A stretch of DNA of 64,000 bases from Aureimonas pseudogalii (GCF_014196835.1 NZ_JACIEK010000004.1:186001-250000); one strand, 5' to 3'; counted from the first letter of the stretch, positions 28,841 through 38,829 are shown. The notes: generated by a model from the sequence alone, not told the origin. Numbers and translations: made by a program.

Positions 28841-30592
28841 TCAGGGCGCCCGGCTGGCGGCCAGCGTGTCCGCGCGGAAGAGGTTGGAGCCCCAGGCCCG
28901 CGCGGAGATCATCGTCGGAAACGGATCGAAGGGCGCCGGGCTCGGTGCCACGCCGAGGATCGGCAGCACCCGCGCCATGATCGCGCCGGTGACGGGCACC
29001 GCGTTCCAGCCCGAGGTGCGAAAGCCGTAGGTCTCGGGCAGGGGCTTGGGCTCGTCCAACACGGTCATGAACAGGTAGCGCGGCGCATGCGCGGGCACGA
29101 CACCCATGAAGGCCGTGAGCACGGTACCGCTGTCGTAGCGCCCGTTCACCACCTTTTCCGACGTGCCCGTCTTGCCGCCCATGAAGTAGCCGTCGATGTC
29201 GGCCTTGCCGGCCGAGCCGACGCGCGCGTTCAGCCGCATGAGAAAGCGCAGCGCCTCGCTGGTGCGCGCCGACACGACTTCGCGCGCGAGCGTGCGGGCT
29301 TCGGGGTCCGAACCCTTCACGAAGGTCGGGCGCAGCAGGTGGCCGCCATTGACCACGGCGGCGATGCCCATGCTCGCCTGCAGCGGGGTCACGGCGATGC
29401 CGTGCCCGAACGAGATGGTGGCGGTGTTCAGCTCGCCCCATTTGGCGGGAAACAGCGGCCGGGCGTTTTCCGGCAGTTCGGTCGTCAGCCGGTCGAGCTG
29501 CCCCAGCCGCCCGAGAAACGCACGATGCCGCTCGGGGCCCACCGCCATCGCCATCTTGCCCATGGCGATGTTGGAGGAGTGGATGAAGGATTCGGGAATG
29601 TTGAGCGCCCGGTTCTGGCCCCGGTAGTCGCGGATGGCGAAGCGTCCGAAGCGCAGCGGGCTGCTGGCGTCGAGCACCGAGCCGAGGTCGAACTGGCCGG
29701 AATCCAGCGCCATCGCGGTGGTCATCGCCTTAAAGGTCGAGCCCATCTCGTAGGTGCCGACCGCGACGCGGTTGATCCGGTCCGGCTTCAACGCGTCGGT
29801 CGGCACGTTCGGATCGAAATCCGGCAGCGAGGCCAGCGCCAGCACCTCGCCGTTGGTGACGTCGAGCACGAGGCCGGCTCCGGCGATCGCACTGAACTTC
29901 GTCACCGCCTTCTCGAGTTCGGAGGTCAGCGCGTGCTGCACCTTCAGGTCGAGGCTGAGGGCGATCGGCTCGAGGTCGTCGCTGTCCATGTCCATGCCGG
30001 CGCTGCGCAGGGCCTGCAGGCCTTGCCCGTCGATCCACTTCTCGATGCCGGAAATGCCGATGTTGTCGACGTTCACGGCGCCGAGCACGTGGGCCGCCGC
30101 GCGGCCGTTGGGGTAGAGCCGGCGCAACTCGTCGCGCAGGCCGACGCCGGGAATGCCCAGCGCCCAAAGGGCGTCGCGTTCCGCGCGCGTGGTGGTGCGC
30201 TGGATCCAGGCGAAGGCCGAGCGGCTGGACAGGCGCTTGCGCAGATCCACCGGATCGAGGTTCGGGAAGACCTGCATCAGCCCTTCCACCGCCTCGTCAA
30301 CGTCGACCATCTTGCGCGGCTCGGCGAAGACCGAAGCCGTGGGCAGGTCCATCGCCAGCACCGCGCCGTTGCGATCGACGATGTCCGGCCGCGCCTTGGA
30401 GGGCGGTGACGGCCATGCGACGCGCGACGGTTCGGTCTCCATCGCCAGCATCGCCAGCCGGCCGCCGATCACGAGATAGCAGCCGAGGAAGAGAAAGCCC
30501 GCGAGCCGGAGGCGAGAGCGCGCGAAAGGCGGCTGGCGCAGGGGCCGGCGAGCAGGACGAGGATGGGGACGGAAGAGGCCGGGAAGGCGCAT
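28841..30592 (-). CDS. ftsI: Class B penicillin-binding protein (FtsI/PBP3-like transpeptidase)
   Basis: This is a membrane-anchored peptidoglycan DD-transpeptidase of 583 residues. It has a short Arg-rich cytoplasmic tail, one transmembrane helix (about residues 30-50), a dimerisation/pedestal domain and the penicillin-binding domain with STFK at 285-288 (active Ser285), SSN at 339-341 and KTG at 474-476. The length and domain order match division-specific FtsI. The neighbouring mraZ/mraW/ftsL or mur genes of a dcw cluster are not present in the window, so ftsI is the likely but not certain name. Confidence 0.8.
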   Translation of the reverse strand: MRLPGLFRPHPRPARRPLRQPPFARSRLRLAGFLFLGCYLVIGGRLAMLAMETEPSRVAWPSPPSKARPDIVDRNGAVLAMDLPTASVFAEPRKMVDVDEAVEGLMQVFPNLDPVDLRKRLSSRSAFAWIQRTTTRAERDALWALGIPGVGLRDELRRLYPNGRAAAHVLGAVNVDNIGISGIEKWIDGQGLQALRSAGMDMDSDDLEPIALSLDLKVQHALTSELEKAVTKFSAIAGAGLVLDVTNGEVLALASLPDFDPNVPTDALKPDRINRVAVGTYEMGSTFKAMTTAMALDSGQFDLGSVLDASSPLRFGRFAIRDYRGQNRALNIPESFIHSSNIAMGKMAMAVGPERHRAFLGRLGQLDRLTTELPENARPLFPAKWGELNTATISFGHGIAVTPLQASMGIAAVVNGGHLLRPTFVKGSDPEARTLAREVVSARTSEALRFLMRLNARVGSAGKADIDGYFMGGKTGTSEKVVNGRYDSGTVLTAFMGVVPAHAPRYLFMTVLDEPKPLPETYGFRTSGWNAVPVTGAIMARVLPILGVAPSPAPFDPFPTMISARAWGSNLFRADTLAASRAP

Positions 30593-30671
30593 GGGAGGAT
30601 TTCCGCGCGAAGGAATCTTCGACCCCGAGGGATCGACGAGCGACGGGAGCGGAAAACCGAAGCAAGGCGGG

Positions 30672-31046
30672 TCAGGCGCCTCGACGAGTCCCGCGTCCCG
30701 GATCGGCGGAAAGCGGGCGCGGCGGTCTGTCGAGATGGCTGGCGTCGAAGGACGCGAGCACATCGTCGGTGACGAGATGTCTCGCTCGCGAGGGAGAGGG
30801 GCCGACGAGCGCGGCCTCCGACGGCAGCAGGTCGAGCGGCGCCGGGTCGTCGGCCGTCAACGGGCTGGAAGCAAGGTCCGCGATCTCGTCGCCGACCGCT
30901 TCGATCGTCGTTTCGCTCGCCTCGACGAACGAGGCGGCGTCGGCATGACCCGCGAAGGGTCCGGTCGATACCACGAACGCCAGCAGCGCCATCGCGGCGA
31001 GGGCGCGCAGCAGCCAGGTCAGCAGCGAGGCGGGGGCGATCGACAT
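30672..31046 (-). CDS. Hypothetical secreted or membrane-anchored small protein
   Basis: I do not recognise this 124-residue product. It has a clear hydrophobic segment (residues 9-35, ending in HADA) that may be a signal peptide, then an acidic Ala/Leu-rich region and a Pro/Arg-rich tail. It occupies the place where ftsL would be expected upstream of ftsI, but no coiled coil is visible. The frame is maintained with typical codon choice, so it is probably real. Confidence 0.5.
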   Translation of the reverse strand: MSIAPASLLTWLLRALAAMALLAFVVSTGPFAGHADAASFVEASETTIEAVGDEIADLASSPLTADDPAPLDLLPSEAALVGPSPSRARHLVTDDVLASFDASHLDRPPRPLSADPGRGTRRGA

Positions 31047-31119
31047 CGCCGCAACCTCGCCAGGAATGGTTAAAACGGCATGAACGACGACGATCCGGGA
31101 GAAGCCGGACGCGGCCTCG

Positions 31120-31536
31120 CTAAGAGGTGCTGAGCGTCGCGTCGGTGCCGATCACCGAGCCGCCGCCGTCCGCGCGGGGTTCGATCGCCGTCACGGTGCC
31201 GAGGCCCGGCGCGAGCGAACCCGCCTTCACGCGCAGGAGATTGCTGCCCACGGCGAGAATCGCCTCGTCGCCGTAGATCGACACGATCTGGTAGTCCGCC
31301 GCTTTCGTCGGCGCGCGTTCCTCGAGCACCGCGACCGGCATCGGCACCGGGATGGCGGCGGCGACGACCGCGTCCGGCGTCTCGGCGCCCGCGCTGCCGA
31401 GGGCGAAATAGCCGCCGGTGGTCGCCGCGACGGCGGTCACGCCCGCGAGAGTCAATCCGATCATCAGCCGACGGGGCTTGCGCACCGGCTTCGCGGCGGT
31501 CTCGGTCGGGGTCTTCACATTCGCAGTCTTGGCCAC
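31120..31536 (-). CDS. Hypothetical single-pass membrane protein with PilP-like C-terminal part
   Basis: This 138-residue product has a basic N-terminus (KPVRKPRR), one membrane helix (about residues 25-50) and a periplasmic segment around VSIYGDEAILAVGSNLLRVK. The latter recalls the PilP/GspC-type beta domain that reads as I-x-G-x-E-A-x-L-A, but this is only a resemblance. The start is taken as the GTG at 31536; an upstream open frame to 31722 looks non-coding. It is divergent from msrB. Confidence 0.5.
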   Translation of the reverse strand: MAKTANVKTPTETAAKPVRKPRRLMIGLTLAGVTAVAATTGGYFALGSAGAETPDAVVAAAIPVPMPVAVLEERAPTKAADYQIVSIYGDEAILAVGSNLLRVKAGSLAPGLGTVTAIEPRADGGGSVIGTDATLSTS

Positions 31537-31745
31537 CGGATCGCCCGTTCGCTGGTTCGAGGAAGCGGTAGAATGCGACGATCGGGTGGAGGGCCCGTGA
31601 GAAAAACCCTTAAATTGCGAAGCTTCGGCGAATGAGACGCCCTTCGTCTGCGACGATCGGGCCGCGCGGTCCCATGCAGAGCCGGCGGGGCGAAATCTGG
31701 AAACGTCCGCCGCCGCCACCATCTAGAACGAGGAAGGAGAACCCC

Positions 31746-32195
31746 ATGCCAAACTACACCAAGACGAAGGAAGCCGTCGCCGCGCTGACGCCGGAACAGT
31801 ACCGGGTCACGCAGGAGAGCGGCACCGAGCGGCCGGGAACGGGTGCGCTTCTGGGCAACAAGCAGCCCGGCATCTATGTCGACATCGTCTCCGGCGAGCC
31901 GCTCTTCGCCAGCGCCGACAAGTTCGAGTCCGGATGTGGCTGGCCGAGCTTCACCAAGCCGATCGAGAGCGCCAACGTCGCCGAGATCCAGGACCGGTCG
32001 CATGGCATGGTCCGCGTCGAGGTGCGCTCCAAGCACGCCGACAGCCATCTCGGCCATGTGTTCGACGACGGCCCGCGCGATCGCGGCGGCCTGCGCTACT
32101 GCATCAACTCGGCGTCGCTGCGCTTCGTGCATCGCGACGACATGACGAGTGAGGGATACGCCGACTATCTCGCCCAGGTGGAGGAAGTGGCATGA
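31746..32195 (+). CDS. msrB: Peptide-methionine (R)-S-oxide reductase
   Basis: This repair enzyme reduces methionine-R-sulfoxide in proteins. The 149-residue protein has the [10 protein letters not shown] motif and the catalytic cysteine in [12 protein letters not shown]. The usual zinc-binding CxxC pairs are not seen, so it is a zinc-free MsrB. AAGGAG lies at ideal spacing before ATG 31746. It overlaps msrA by four bases. Confidence 0.94.
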   Translation: MPNYTKTKEAVAALTPEQYRVTQESGTERPGTGALLGNKQPGIYVDIVSGEPLFASADKFESGCGWPSFTKPIESANVAEIQDRSHGMVRVEVRSKHADSHLGHVFDDGPRDRGGLRYCINSASLRFVHRDDMTSEGYADYLAQVEEVA

Positions 32196-32704
32196 CGACG
32201 CAACGCGCCGTTCTCGCAGGCGGATGCTTCTGGGGCATGCAGGATCTCATCCGCCGCATGCCCGGCGTCGTCTCGACCCGCGTCGGCTATTCCGGCGGCG
32301 AGGTTCCGAACGCCACCTACCGCAACCATGGCCGCCACGCCGAGGCGATCGAGATCGTCTACGATCCCGCCGCGACCGATTTCCGCACGCTGCTCGAGTT
32401 CTTCTTCCAGATCCACGATCCGACCACGGTGGACCGGCAGGGCAACGATCGCGGCCCGAGCTATCGCTCGGCCATCTTCTATGCCGACGCCGAGCAGAAG
32501 GCCGTGGCGGAAGACGTGATCGCCGACGTGAACGCCTCGGGTCTTTGGCCGGGCAAGGTGGTCACCCAAGTCTCCGCCCTCGGCGACTTCTGGGAGGCCG
32601 AGCCCGAGCACCAGGATTATCTGAAGCGGATTCCGAATGGCTACACCTGCCATTTCGTACGGCCGAACTGGAAGCTGCCGCGCCGGGCCAGCGCGGCGGC
32701 CTGA
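32192..32704 (+). CDS. msrA: Peptide-methionine (S)-S-oxide reductase
   Basis: This is the partner repair enzyme for methionine-S-sulfoxide. The 170-residue cytoplasmic protein has the catalytic GGCFWG near the N-terminus, and [20 protein letters not shown]. Its ATG overlaps the msrB stop (ATGA), so the two repair activities are made together. A hairpin follows the stop. Confidence 0.94.
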   Translation: MTTQRAVLAGGCFWGMQDLIRRMPGVVSTRVGYSGGEVPNATYRNHGRHAEAIEIVYDPAATDFRTLLEFFFQIHDPTTVDRQGNDRGPSYRSAIFYADAEQKAVAEDVIADVNASGLWPGKVVTQVSALGDFWEAEPEHQDYLKRIPNGYTCHFVRPNWKLPRRASAAA

Positions 32705-32716
32705 CGCCATGATCGA

Positions 32717-32751
32717 GACCGGGGCGGGCGTATGAAGCGCCTGCTCCGGTC
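32717..32751 (+). terminator. Hairpin terminator after msrBA
   Basis: A 14-bp stem, with two G-U type pairs, closes GACCGG with CCGGTC around a seven-base loop, 12 bases after the msrA stop. No strong T-run follows directly. Confidence 0.55.
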
Positions 32752-32970
32752 TGCCGATCCTCGCTTGTTTGCTCCTTCGAGCAAGTCCTTGTCCGCCAGC
32801 CTTTAGGGAGTGAGAAGCTGTCGGTGGTTCGGTTTGGCTCGTACAGTCACCGTCGCTGCAGCGTCGCGCGAAATGATCTTCTCAATCTAGCATCAGAATA
32901 GACAATCCTTCCTGTCGGTCCGTCGGCCCGTGCCATAGGGTCCTTCCAAGTGATCCGACCGAGGCGACCG

Positions 32971-33207
32971 ATGACGATTCCCGTTCTGGACAGAACCAGC
33001 GATGTTCCGACCCTGTCCGCCAGGACGGTTCTTCGCCGGCTGCGCGATTCCACGCTGACATTCGCCGCCTTCGGCCTCGTGCTGGCGGTGGTGTTCGGGT
33101 TCGGCCCGTTCCACCAACCCAATGTCGGTGTTGCACCATTCGTCTTGGCCCATGAAGGCGATGGTGGGACGGCTCAAGGCGAGCATCTGGCCGGGCTGTC
33201 GCGGTGA
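32971..33207 (+). CDS. Doubtful small membrane protein
   Basis: A 78-codon frame starting at ATG 32971 encodes one convincing hydrophobic helix (LTFAAFGLVLAVVFGF). No family is recognised, there is no good ribosome binding site, and the frame overlaps the upstream extension of the next gene. The rest of the 32,752-33,250 gap shows nothing else. Confidence 0.25.
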   Translation: MTIPVLDRTSDVPTLSARTVLRRLRDSTLTFAAFGLVLAVVFGFGPFHQPNVGVAPFVLAHEGDGGTAQGEHLAGLSR

Positions 33208-33250
33208 CCTCCGCCCGCCTCTTCGATGCTTCGTCCTGCGAGGCGGCGGC

Positions 33251-34651
33251 TTGAGCCGACCGGCGGATGATCCGGCGGCTTCGAACGGGGCGGCGTCGTC
33301 GGACCTGAACCCCCGGATCCTGATCGTCGGTGGCGGCGCCAGCGGCGCGATCCTTGCAGCAAATCTGCTTCGACACGATCCCCGTCGCGAGGTCGTTCTG
33401 ATCGAGCGCTCCCCCGCGATCGGGGCGGGCATCGCCTACGCGACGGACGATCCGGCGCATCTTCTCAACACCCGCGCCGCCAACATGAGCGCCTTCCCGG
33501 ACGACCCCGAGCATTTCTGGCGATGGCTCGCGGCGAGCGGTCATGCCGAGCGTCTCGGTTGCGCCGACGCCTTCTGCTTTCTTCCGCGCAAGGTCTACCG
33601 CGCCTATCTCGGGGATCTCTTGGCGCCCCATTGCGAGCCCGGCGGCGACGGGCGGCTTCGCGTGATCACCGGAACCTGCGTCGATCTCGCGGCCGGCCCC
33701 CAAGGCGTGGTCGCCACCCTCGCCGACGGGGAAACCATCCTCGCCGCGTCGGCCGTTCTCGCCACCGGCTACGATGGTCAGCGCGCCGCCGGCGGAACGC
33801 CCTATCTGGCGCAGGGCGCGATCATCGATGAACTGGGAATCGCCGGCGACCACGACGTGCTGATCGTCGGCACCGGTCTGTCGATGGTGGATAGGGTCGC
33901 GTCGCTGCGCCGTCGCGGTCATCAGGGCCGAATCTTGGCGCTGTCGCGTCGCGGCCTGCTGCCGCAGGTTCATGCGCCGGCTAAGACGTTCCGGCTCGAT
34001 CCCGCCGATATTCCCTTCGGCACCGGCATGGCGTTTCTTCTGCGCTGGCTTCGCCGAACGATCGCTTGGGCGGAAACACGAGGCGGCAGCTGGCGCGACA
34101 TCGTGGACGCGCTGCGCCCCCACACTCAGATGCTGTGGCGCTCGATGACGCCGGCGTCGCGCCGCCGATTCCTGCGACATGCGCGGGCGTTCTGGGACGT
34201 GCATCGCCACCGCATGGCCCCGGCTTCGTTCACCATGCTCGAAGCCGCGAGGGCGGACGGGCAACTTTCCATCCTTGCCGGGCGCATCGAGTCGACGCGC
34301 CAAGACGGGCCGAAGACCGTCGTGACGTTGCGCGAGCGAGGCGAAGGGCATCGTGACTTCGCTGTGGATCGCGTCGTCGACTGCACCGGCGTCCTGCGTG
34401 AGTTCGCTTACGAAGGGCTCGTGGCCACCATGGTAGCGGCGGGCACGGCACGTCTCGATCCTCTCGCGATCGGCATCGACGTGGACGAGGACGGCGCTCT
34501 CATCGGTGCCGATGGCGTCGCCTCGCCCGTGATCTTTGCGGTCGGCCCGCCGACGCGTGCCCGTTTCTGGGAGATCACGGCCGTGCCCGACATCCGCGTG
34601 CAGTGCGCGGCACTGTCGCGAACTCTCGCGAGCCGCGCTTCGGCCGGCTGA
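33251..34651 (+). CDS. FAD/NAD(P)-binding oxidoreductase (YdhS-like)
   Basis: This is a flavoprotein of about 466 residues of the FAD-NAD(P)-binding family PF13454. It opens with ILIVGGGASGAILAANLL, followed by IGAGIAYATDDPAHLLNTRAA, and has a second nucleotide fold around VLIVGTGLSMVDRV. Family members are of largely unknown function. The start is uncertain: a TTG at 33251 after GAGG was chosen because it is just upstream of the conserved part; the frame is open back to 33122. It stands alone. Confidence 0.78.
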   Translation: MSRPADDPAASNGAASSDLNPRILIVGGGASGAILAANLLRHDPRREVVLIERSPAIGAGIAYATDDPAHLLNTRAANMSAFPDDPEHFWRWLAASGHAERLGCADAFCFLPRKVYRAYLGDLLAPHCEPGGDGRLRVITGTCVDLAAGPQGVVATLADGETILAASAVLATGYDGQRAAGGTPYLAQGAIIDELGIAGDHDVLIVGTGLSMVDRVASLRRRGHQGRILALSRRGLLPQVHAPAKTFRLDPADIPFGTGMAFLLRWLRRTIAWAETRGGSWRDIVDALRPHTQMLWRSMTPASRRRFLRHARAFWDVHRHRMAPASFTMLEAARADGQLSILAGRIESTRQDGPKTVVTLRERGEGHRDFAVDRVVDCTGVLREFAYEGLVATMVAAGTARLDPLAIGIDVDEDGALIGADGVASPVIFAVGPPTRARFWEITAVPDIRVQCAALSRTLASRASAG

Positions 34652-34930
34652 TCGCGTCCGGTCGAGGTGTCGTCTCGGCGAAGGATGCTGGGGATCGCAT
34701 CGTAGGGGGCGTCAGCCGTCACCTGTCGTGAGCGCCGACGTTCAGCCGGCAGGCTTCGACCTGTCGGGTGCCCGTTCGTTGGCGTTCCCGTCCACGCTGT
34801 AGCGGCACGATCACCAGGGATCGTCACCATGGTGCGGAGGCATCGACCTCTACCTCCGGCGCATCGGCACCGAAGGCATTTCGTCATTCGCAATTGCCGG
34901 AACGTCGCCGACTCACGCGTTTGTCGACCG

Positions 34931-35566
34931 CTACTCCTTGGCGCCCGGTGCCTGCGGCCCGCCGAGCGACAGCATCAGACGGTTGGCCCAATTGAAGAAG
35001 GCGGCGGCGAAGACGAGGTCGGCCACTTCGTCGTCCTGCAGCCCGACCGCGCGAAGCTCGCCTATGTCGTCGGTGCCGAACTGCGAGGGCGTGCGGGTCA
35101 AGCGCTCGGACGCCCGGGTGATCGCGTTCCATCTTGTGTCGAGATCGGCTGAAATGCCCTCGTCGAGCAGCCGGTCGACATCCGCGCCGCGGCCCGAGTG
35201 CCGGGTGGCGAAGCGGGCGTGGACGGAGGCGCAGAAGATGCAGCCGTTGACCCGCGAGACGGCGGTGGCGGCCAGTTCGCGCTCGGCGCGCGGCAGGCCG
35301 CCGTCGGAATTGTAGAAGATGTCCTTGTCGGTGCGCGTGCGGGCGCCGAGCACCTCCGGGTCGCGGACGAGGAGCCGGAAATAGGCCGACTGCGCGCGGC
35401 TGCGCTCGGTCAGGCCCTCGTAATGGCGGTTCGTCAGCGCCTCGACGGCGAGCGGGGCGAGCGCGGGGAGCCAGCCGAGCTCGCCCTGCGTGAACGCGTT
35501 CGGCTCGCGGTTCTCGGGATGGGCGAGGAGGATCGAGGCTTCGGGTGCGGCGACGGGGGCGTTCAT
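34931..35566 (-). CDS. Alkylhydroperoxidase domain protein (Avi_7169 type)
   Basis: This 211-residue protein of the AhpD-like superfamily carries the redox motif GCIFCASVH (CxxC plus His), typical of peroxidatic carboxymuconolactone decarboxylase-like proteins. It matches the family found with LLM monooxygenases in Agrobacterium-type operons. It is the last gene of a seven-gene operon and overlaps the preceding CMD gene by four bases. It probably detoxifies a peroxide or sulfenate formed by the monooxygenase; this is inferred from context. Confidence 0.82.
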   Translation of the reverse strand: MNAPVAAPEASILLAHPENREPNAFTQGELGWLPALAPLAVEALTNRHYEGLTERSRAQSAYFRLLVRDPEVLGARTRTDKDIFYNSDGGLPRAERELAATAVSRVNGCIFCASVHARFATRHSGRGADVDRLLDEGISADLDTRWNAITRASERLTRTPSQFGTDDIGELRAVGLQDDEVADLVFAAAFFNWANRLMLSLGGPQAPGAKE

Positions 35567-36162
35567 GCGGCTTCTCCGGCTTGGGCGAGCGCGCGCAGGC
35601 CGATCGCCGCGCGGATCTGGAAGGCGAGGAACGAGACGAGCTGCGACAGGGTCACGATCCCGTCCGCGCTCCATCCGGCCTCGACGAGGCGGGCAAGTGC
35701 CTCGCCGGCGGCGTCGCGCGGGTGGAAGACGAGAAGATGGGCGTGCTCCAGCGCCGCGGCGAGCCGGGGACCGAGCGCCGCTCTCGCGTCGTCGCCCGCC
35801 CGGTAGATTGGTCCCGCCTCGTCCTCGGCGCTGAGCGGGCCGGGCGGATAGGCGCCGTAGGGCCCCTGCGCCGACGCCGCCTCGGCTTCCGCCGCGAGCC
35901 GGCGTTCGAGTTCGGGCACGGCGAGGAGGCGCGTGTAGTGCTCGGCCACCGCCGCATCACCATGCAGCAGCGCCACGAAGACGGCGACGGCGCGGCGCTC
36001 GTCGAGGCTCACGTCGCCGGGCTCGGCGGGATGGAGCAGAAGCTCGTAGCTGTGCTGTGCGTTGTCGCGCGCGAGGGAGCGCTTGGCACGGATGGCATCG
36101 AGCGCCGAGCCGGCGCGGATGCCCGCCAGCGCATCGATGAGGTCGGTGGATGGTTCGCTCAT
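35563..36162 (-). CDS. CMD domain protein (Avi_7170 type)
   Basis: This 199-residue all-helical protein is of the carboxymuconolactone-decarboxylase-like superfamily, the partner of the alkylhydroperoxidase-domain protein in this conserved operon. The CxxC motif of AhpD is not present, so it probably lacks thiol peroxidase activity of its own and may form a heteromer with its neighbour. It lies 22 bp after the LLM gene and overlaps the next gene by ATGA. Confidence 0.78.
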   Translation of the reverse strand: MSEPSTDLIDALAGIRAGSALDAIRAKRSLARDNAQHSYELLLHPAEPGDVSLDERRAVAVFVALLHGDAAVAEHYTRLLAVPELERRLAAEAEAASAQGPYGAYPPGPLSAEDEAGPIYRAGDDARAALGPRLAAALEHAHLLVFHPRDAAGEALARLVEAGWSADGIVTLSQLVSFLAFQIRAAIGLRALAQAGEAA

Positions 36163-36184
36163 GGGGGTGCTCCGGGTTTGGGTG

Positions 36185-37207
36185 TCAAACGGCGCGCGCG
36201 AGCGCCGGGCGGGCGGGCTCGCGCCAGCCGAGCGCGGGCGCGACCTCCGCCGCGAAGAGCTCGATCGATCTGAGAATCGCGGCGTGCGGGGGGTCGATCG
36301 AGTGAACCTGCACGGAGATCTCGCTCGCATGCCTGAGCGTCGTGTCGCGCGACAGGCTCTCGGCCACCTCGTCGGGCGTGCCGACATGGCTGTCGAAGGT
36401 CTTGAGGAGATCGTCGAGGCTCTCGCCGAGGATGACGTGGCCCTGCGCCGCGAAATGGGCGGCCACCCGGCGCAGTCCCGCTTCGGCAAGGCGCCGCGCC
36501 TCGTCGCGCCGGTCGGCCACGAAGACGCTGCGCGAAGCGAGGATGCGGGGGCTCGCGCCCGGCGATAGGGCGGTGTGATAGGCCTCCACGATCGGCAGCT
36601 GGAGATCGGCGAGGGAGAGATCCGGGCGCCCTTCCGGCCGCGGCTGCGTGCGCGACAGGAGAAGCCCGTCGCCGGCCTCGCCGGCCCGCGCTCCGCCGGC
36701 GGCCGAGAAGGTCGCCTGCCAGATGCGCCGGTCGAGCGTGCCGGCATCCGGGTAGAGGCGGTTGCCTCCACCCAGCGGCTCGCCGCGCAGCGCCCGGCGC
36801 AGCGTCGCGACCTTCGCGCCGAAGATCGCGCCGCGCTCGGCGCTGTCGAGGTCGAAGGCGGCGAAGGAGGAGGCGGTGCCGCCGGAGCCGAGGCCGAGTT
36901 CCAGCCGCCCGCCCGAGAGATGGTCGAGGACCGCCGCGTCCTCGGCGACGCGCACCGGCTCGTCGAGCGGCAGCGTCACGATGCCGGTGCCGAGCCGTAT
37001 GCGCGAGGTGACGGCTGCGACATTGGCGAGGAACACGAAGGGCGAGGGCTGGCCGCCCTCGTCGCGGTTGAAATGATGCTGCGCGATCCAGGCCGTGTCG
37101 AAGCCGAGGCGCTCGGCATGGACGATCTGCTCGCGTGCCAGCCGATAGCGGGTGGCGGGTTCCGCGTCGTCGAGGATGCGGGTGAAGAAGCCGATGCGTT
37201 TGGTCAT
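36185..37207 (-). CDS. LLM class flavin-dependent oxidoreductase
   Basis: This 340-residue luciferase-like monooxygenase (PF00296) has the TIM-barrel pattern seen in AWIAQHHFNRDEGG and RLGTGIVTLPLDEPVRVAEDAAVLDHLSG (only parts are quoted as motifs). Such enzymes use FMNH2 and O2, often on sulfonates, amines or thioethers. It is in the middle of the operon between the ABC importer and the two AhpD-like proteins, which fits uptake followed by oxidation of the compound. A flavin reductase is not in the operon; the pair at 17,943-19,156 could serve but this is speculation. Confidence 0.87.
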   Translation of the reverse strand: MTKRIGFFTRILDDAEPATRYRLAREQIVHAERLGFDTAWIAQHHFNRDEGGQPSPFVFLANVAAVTSRIRLGTGIVTLPLDEPVRVAEDAAVLDHLSGGRLELGLGSGGTASSFAAFDLDSAERGAIFGAKVATLRRALRGEPLGGGNRLYPDAGTLDRRIWQATFSAAGGARAGEAGDGLLLSRTQPRPEGRPDLSLADLQLPIVEAYHTALSPGASPRILASRSVFVADRRDEARRLAEAGLRRVAAHFAAQGHVILGESLDDLLKTFDSHVGTPDEVAESLSRDTTLRHASEISVQVHSIDPPHAAILRSIELFAAEVAPALGWREPARPALARAV

Positions 37208-38829
37208 GCGGGGGTGCCCTCGGACGAGAGGAAGGGCCTGGCGCGGCCCGGAATGGCGCCGACGAGTTCTCGCGTGTAGGCGGTGGTCGGCTGGCCGAAG
37301 ACGTCCTCGACGCGGCCCGACTCGACGATCCGTCCCGCCTGGAAAACGCTGACGGTGTCGGCGACCGCGCGCACCACGGCGAGGTCGTGCGAGATGAAGA
37401 GGTAGGTGAGGCCAAGGTCGCGCTGGAGTTCGGCGAGCAGCCGCAGAATCTGCGCCTGCACGGTGACGTCGAGGGCCGAGACCGCCTCGTCGAGGACGAG
37501 GATGGGCGGCTCGAGGATCAGCGCACGGGCAATGGCGACGCGCTGGCGCTGCCCGCCCGACAGGGCTCGGGGCCGGCGCTCGGCGAGATCGGCGGGCAGC
37601 TGGACCCGCGCGAGGATCGCCTCGACACGGGCCCGTCGTTCCCCGCGGGCGATCGGCTCGAAGTTGAGAAGCGGTTCCTCGACGATATCCAACACGCTCT
37701 GGCGCGGATCCAGCGAAGCGAACGGGTTTTGGTAGACGAGCTGAATCGTGCGCCGGAAGCGCCGGAGATCCTCGCCCTTCAGCGCGGCGACGTCCTGGCC
37801 CGCGACGCGGACCCGGCCCGCCGTGGGCCGCAGCAGGCCGAGGACGGCGCGGCCCGTGGTGGTCTTGCCCGATCCCGATTCGCCGACCAGCGCGTGGGTG
37901 GTGCCGGGAGCGATGCGGAAGCTCGCCTCGTGCACCGCGCGGAACGTCCCCCGGTCGGTCGGGAAGTCTTGCACCAGCCCCTCGACCTCGACGAGATCAG
38001 GTGCAGTCGATGGCGCGGGCGGCCGCACCGCGGGCGCGGCGAAGGCGGGGGCGTCGTGCAGAAGGCGGCGCGTGTAGGCTTCGCGCGGCGCTTCAAGAAG
38101 CGAACGGGCGTCGCCTTGTTCCACGATTCGCCCGGCGCGCATCACAACGATGCGATCGGCGCGATCAGCGGCCACCGCGAGATCGTGAGTCACGAGGAGA
38201 ACGGCGGTGCCGTGGTCGCGGCGCAAATCGTCGATGAGGTCGAGGATGCGGCGCTGCACCGTGACGTCGAGCGCCGAGGTCGGCTCGTCGGCGATGACGA
38301 GCTGCGGTTTCAACGCCAGCGCGATGGCGATGAGGACGCGCTGCTTCATGCCGCCCGAGAGTTCGTGCGGATATTGCCGTATGCGCAACCCGGGATCGGA
38401 GAGCCCGACACGCTCGAGAAGGGCGAGCACCCGCAAGCGGACCACGGCGCGGTCGCGCTCGCCGTGCAGGCGAAAGATCTCGGCCATCTGCGTGCCGATC
38501 GTCTGCACGGGGTCGAGCGATGAACCGGGATCCTGGGGAACGAGACTGACGACCCGTCCCCGGATGGCGGACAGACGTCGGTCGGACCAGCCTGCGATGT
38601 CCTGGCCATTCAGGAGGACGCGGCCGCTCTCGATGCGTCCGTTCTCTGGCAGCAAGCCGACGATCGCCTGCGCGGTCGTGGTCTTGCCCGATCCCGACTC
38701 GCCGACGAGCGCCACGACCTCGCCCGGTCGCACGGTGAAGTCGACGCTCTCGACCACGCTCCGGCCGTCATAGCCGATGGCGAGACCCTCGACATGAAGG
38801 AGGGGCGTATCCTGTGGCGTGGCGTTCAT
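37204..38829 (-). CDS. Peptide-type ABC transporter ATP-binding protein with two ATPase domains
   Basis: This 541-residue protein fuses two ATPase domains of the DppD/DppF type. Each half has a Walker A GESGSGKTTT, a signature (LSGGMKQRVLIA in the first, LSGGQRQRVAIA in the second) and a Walker B ([12 protein letters not shown] and LVLDEAVSALD). It energises the two permeases encoded just upstream. Its start overlaps the upstream permease stop, and its stop overlaps the LLM start, so the operon is translationally coupled throughout. Confidence 0.9.
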   Translation of the reverse strand: MNATPQDTPLLHVEGLAIGYDGRSVVESVDFTVRPGEVVALVGESGSGKTTTAQAIVGLLPENGRIESGRVLLNGQDIAGWSDRRLSAIRGRVVSLVPQDPGSSLDPVQTIGTQMAEIFRLHGERDRAVVRLRVLALLERVGLSDPGLRIRQYPHELSGGMKQRVLIAIALALKPQLVIADEPTSALDVTVQRRILDLIDDLRRDHGTAVLLVTHDLAVAADRADRIVVMRAGRIVEQGDARSLLEAPREAYTRRLLHDAPAFAAPAVRPPAPSTAPDLVEVEGLVQDFPTDRGTFRAVHEASFRIAPGTTHALVGESGSGKTTTGRAVLGLLRPTAGRVRVAGQDVAALKGEDLRRFRRTIQLVYQNPFASLDPRQSVLDIVEEPLLNFEPIARGERRARVEAILARVQLPADLAERRPRALSGGQRQRVAIARALILEPPILVLDEAVSALDVTVQAQILRLLAELQRDLGLTYLFISHDLAVVRAVADTVSVFQAGRIVESGRVEDVFGQPTTAYTRELVGAIPGRARPFLSSEGTPA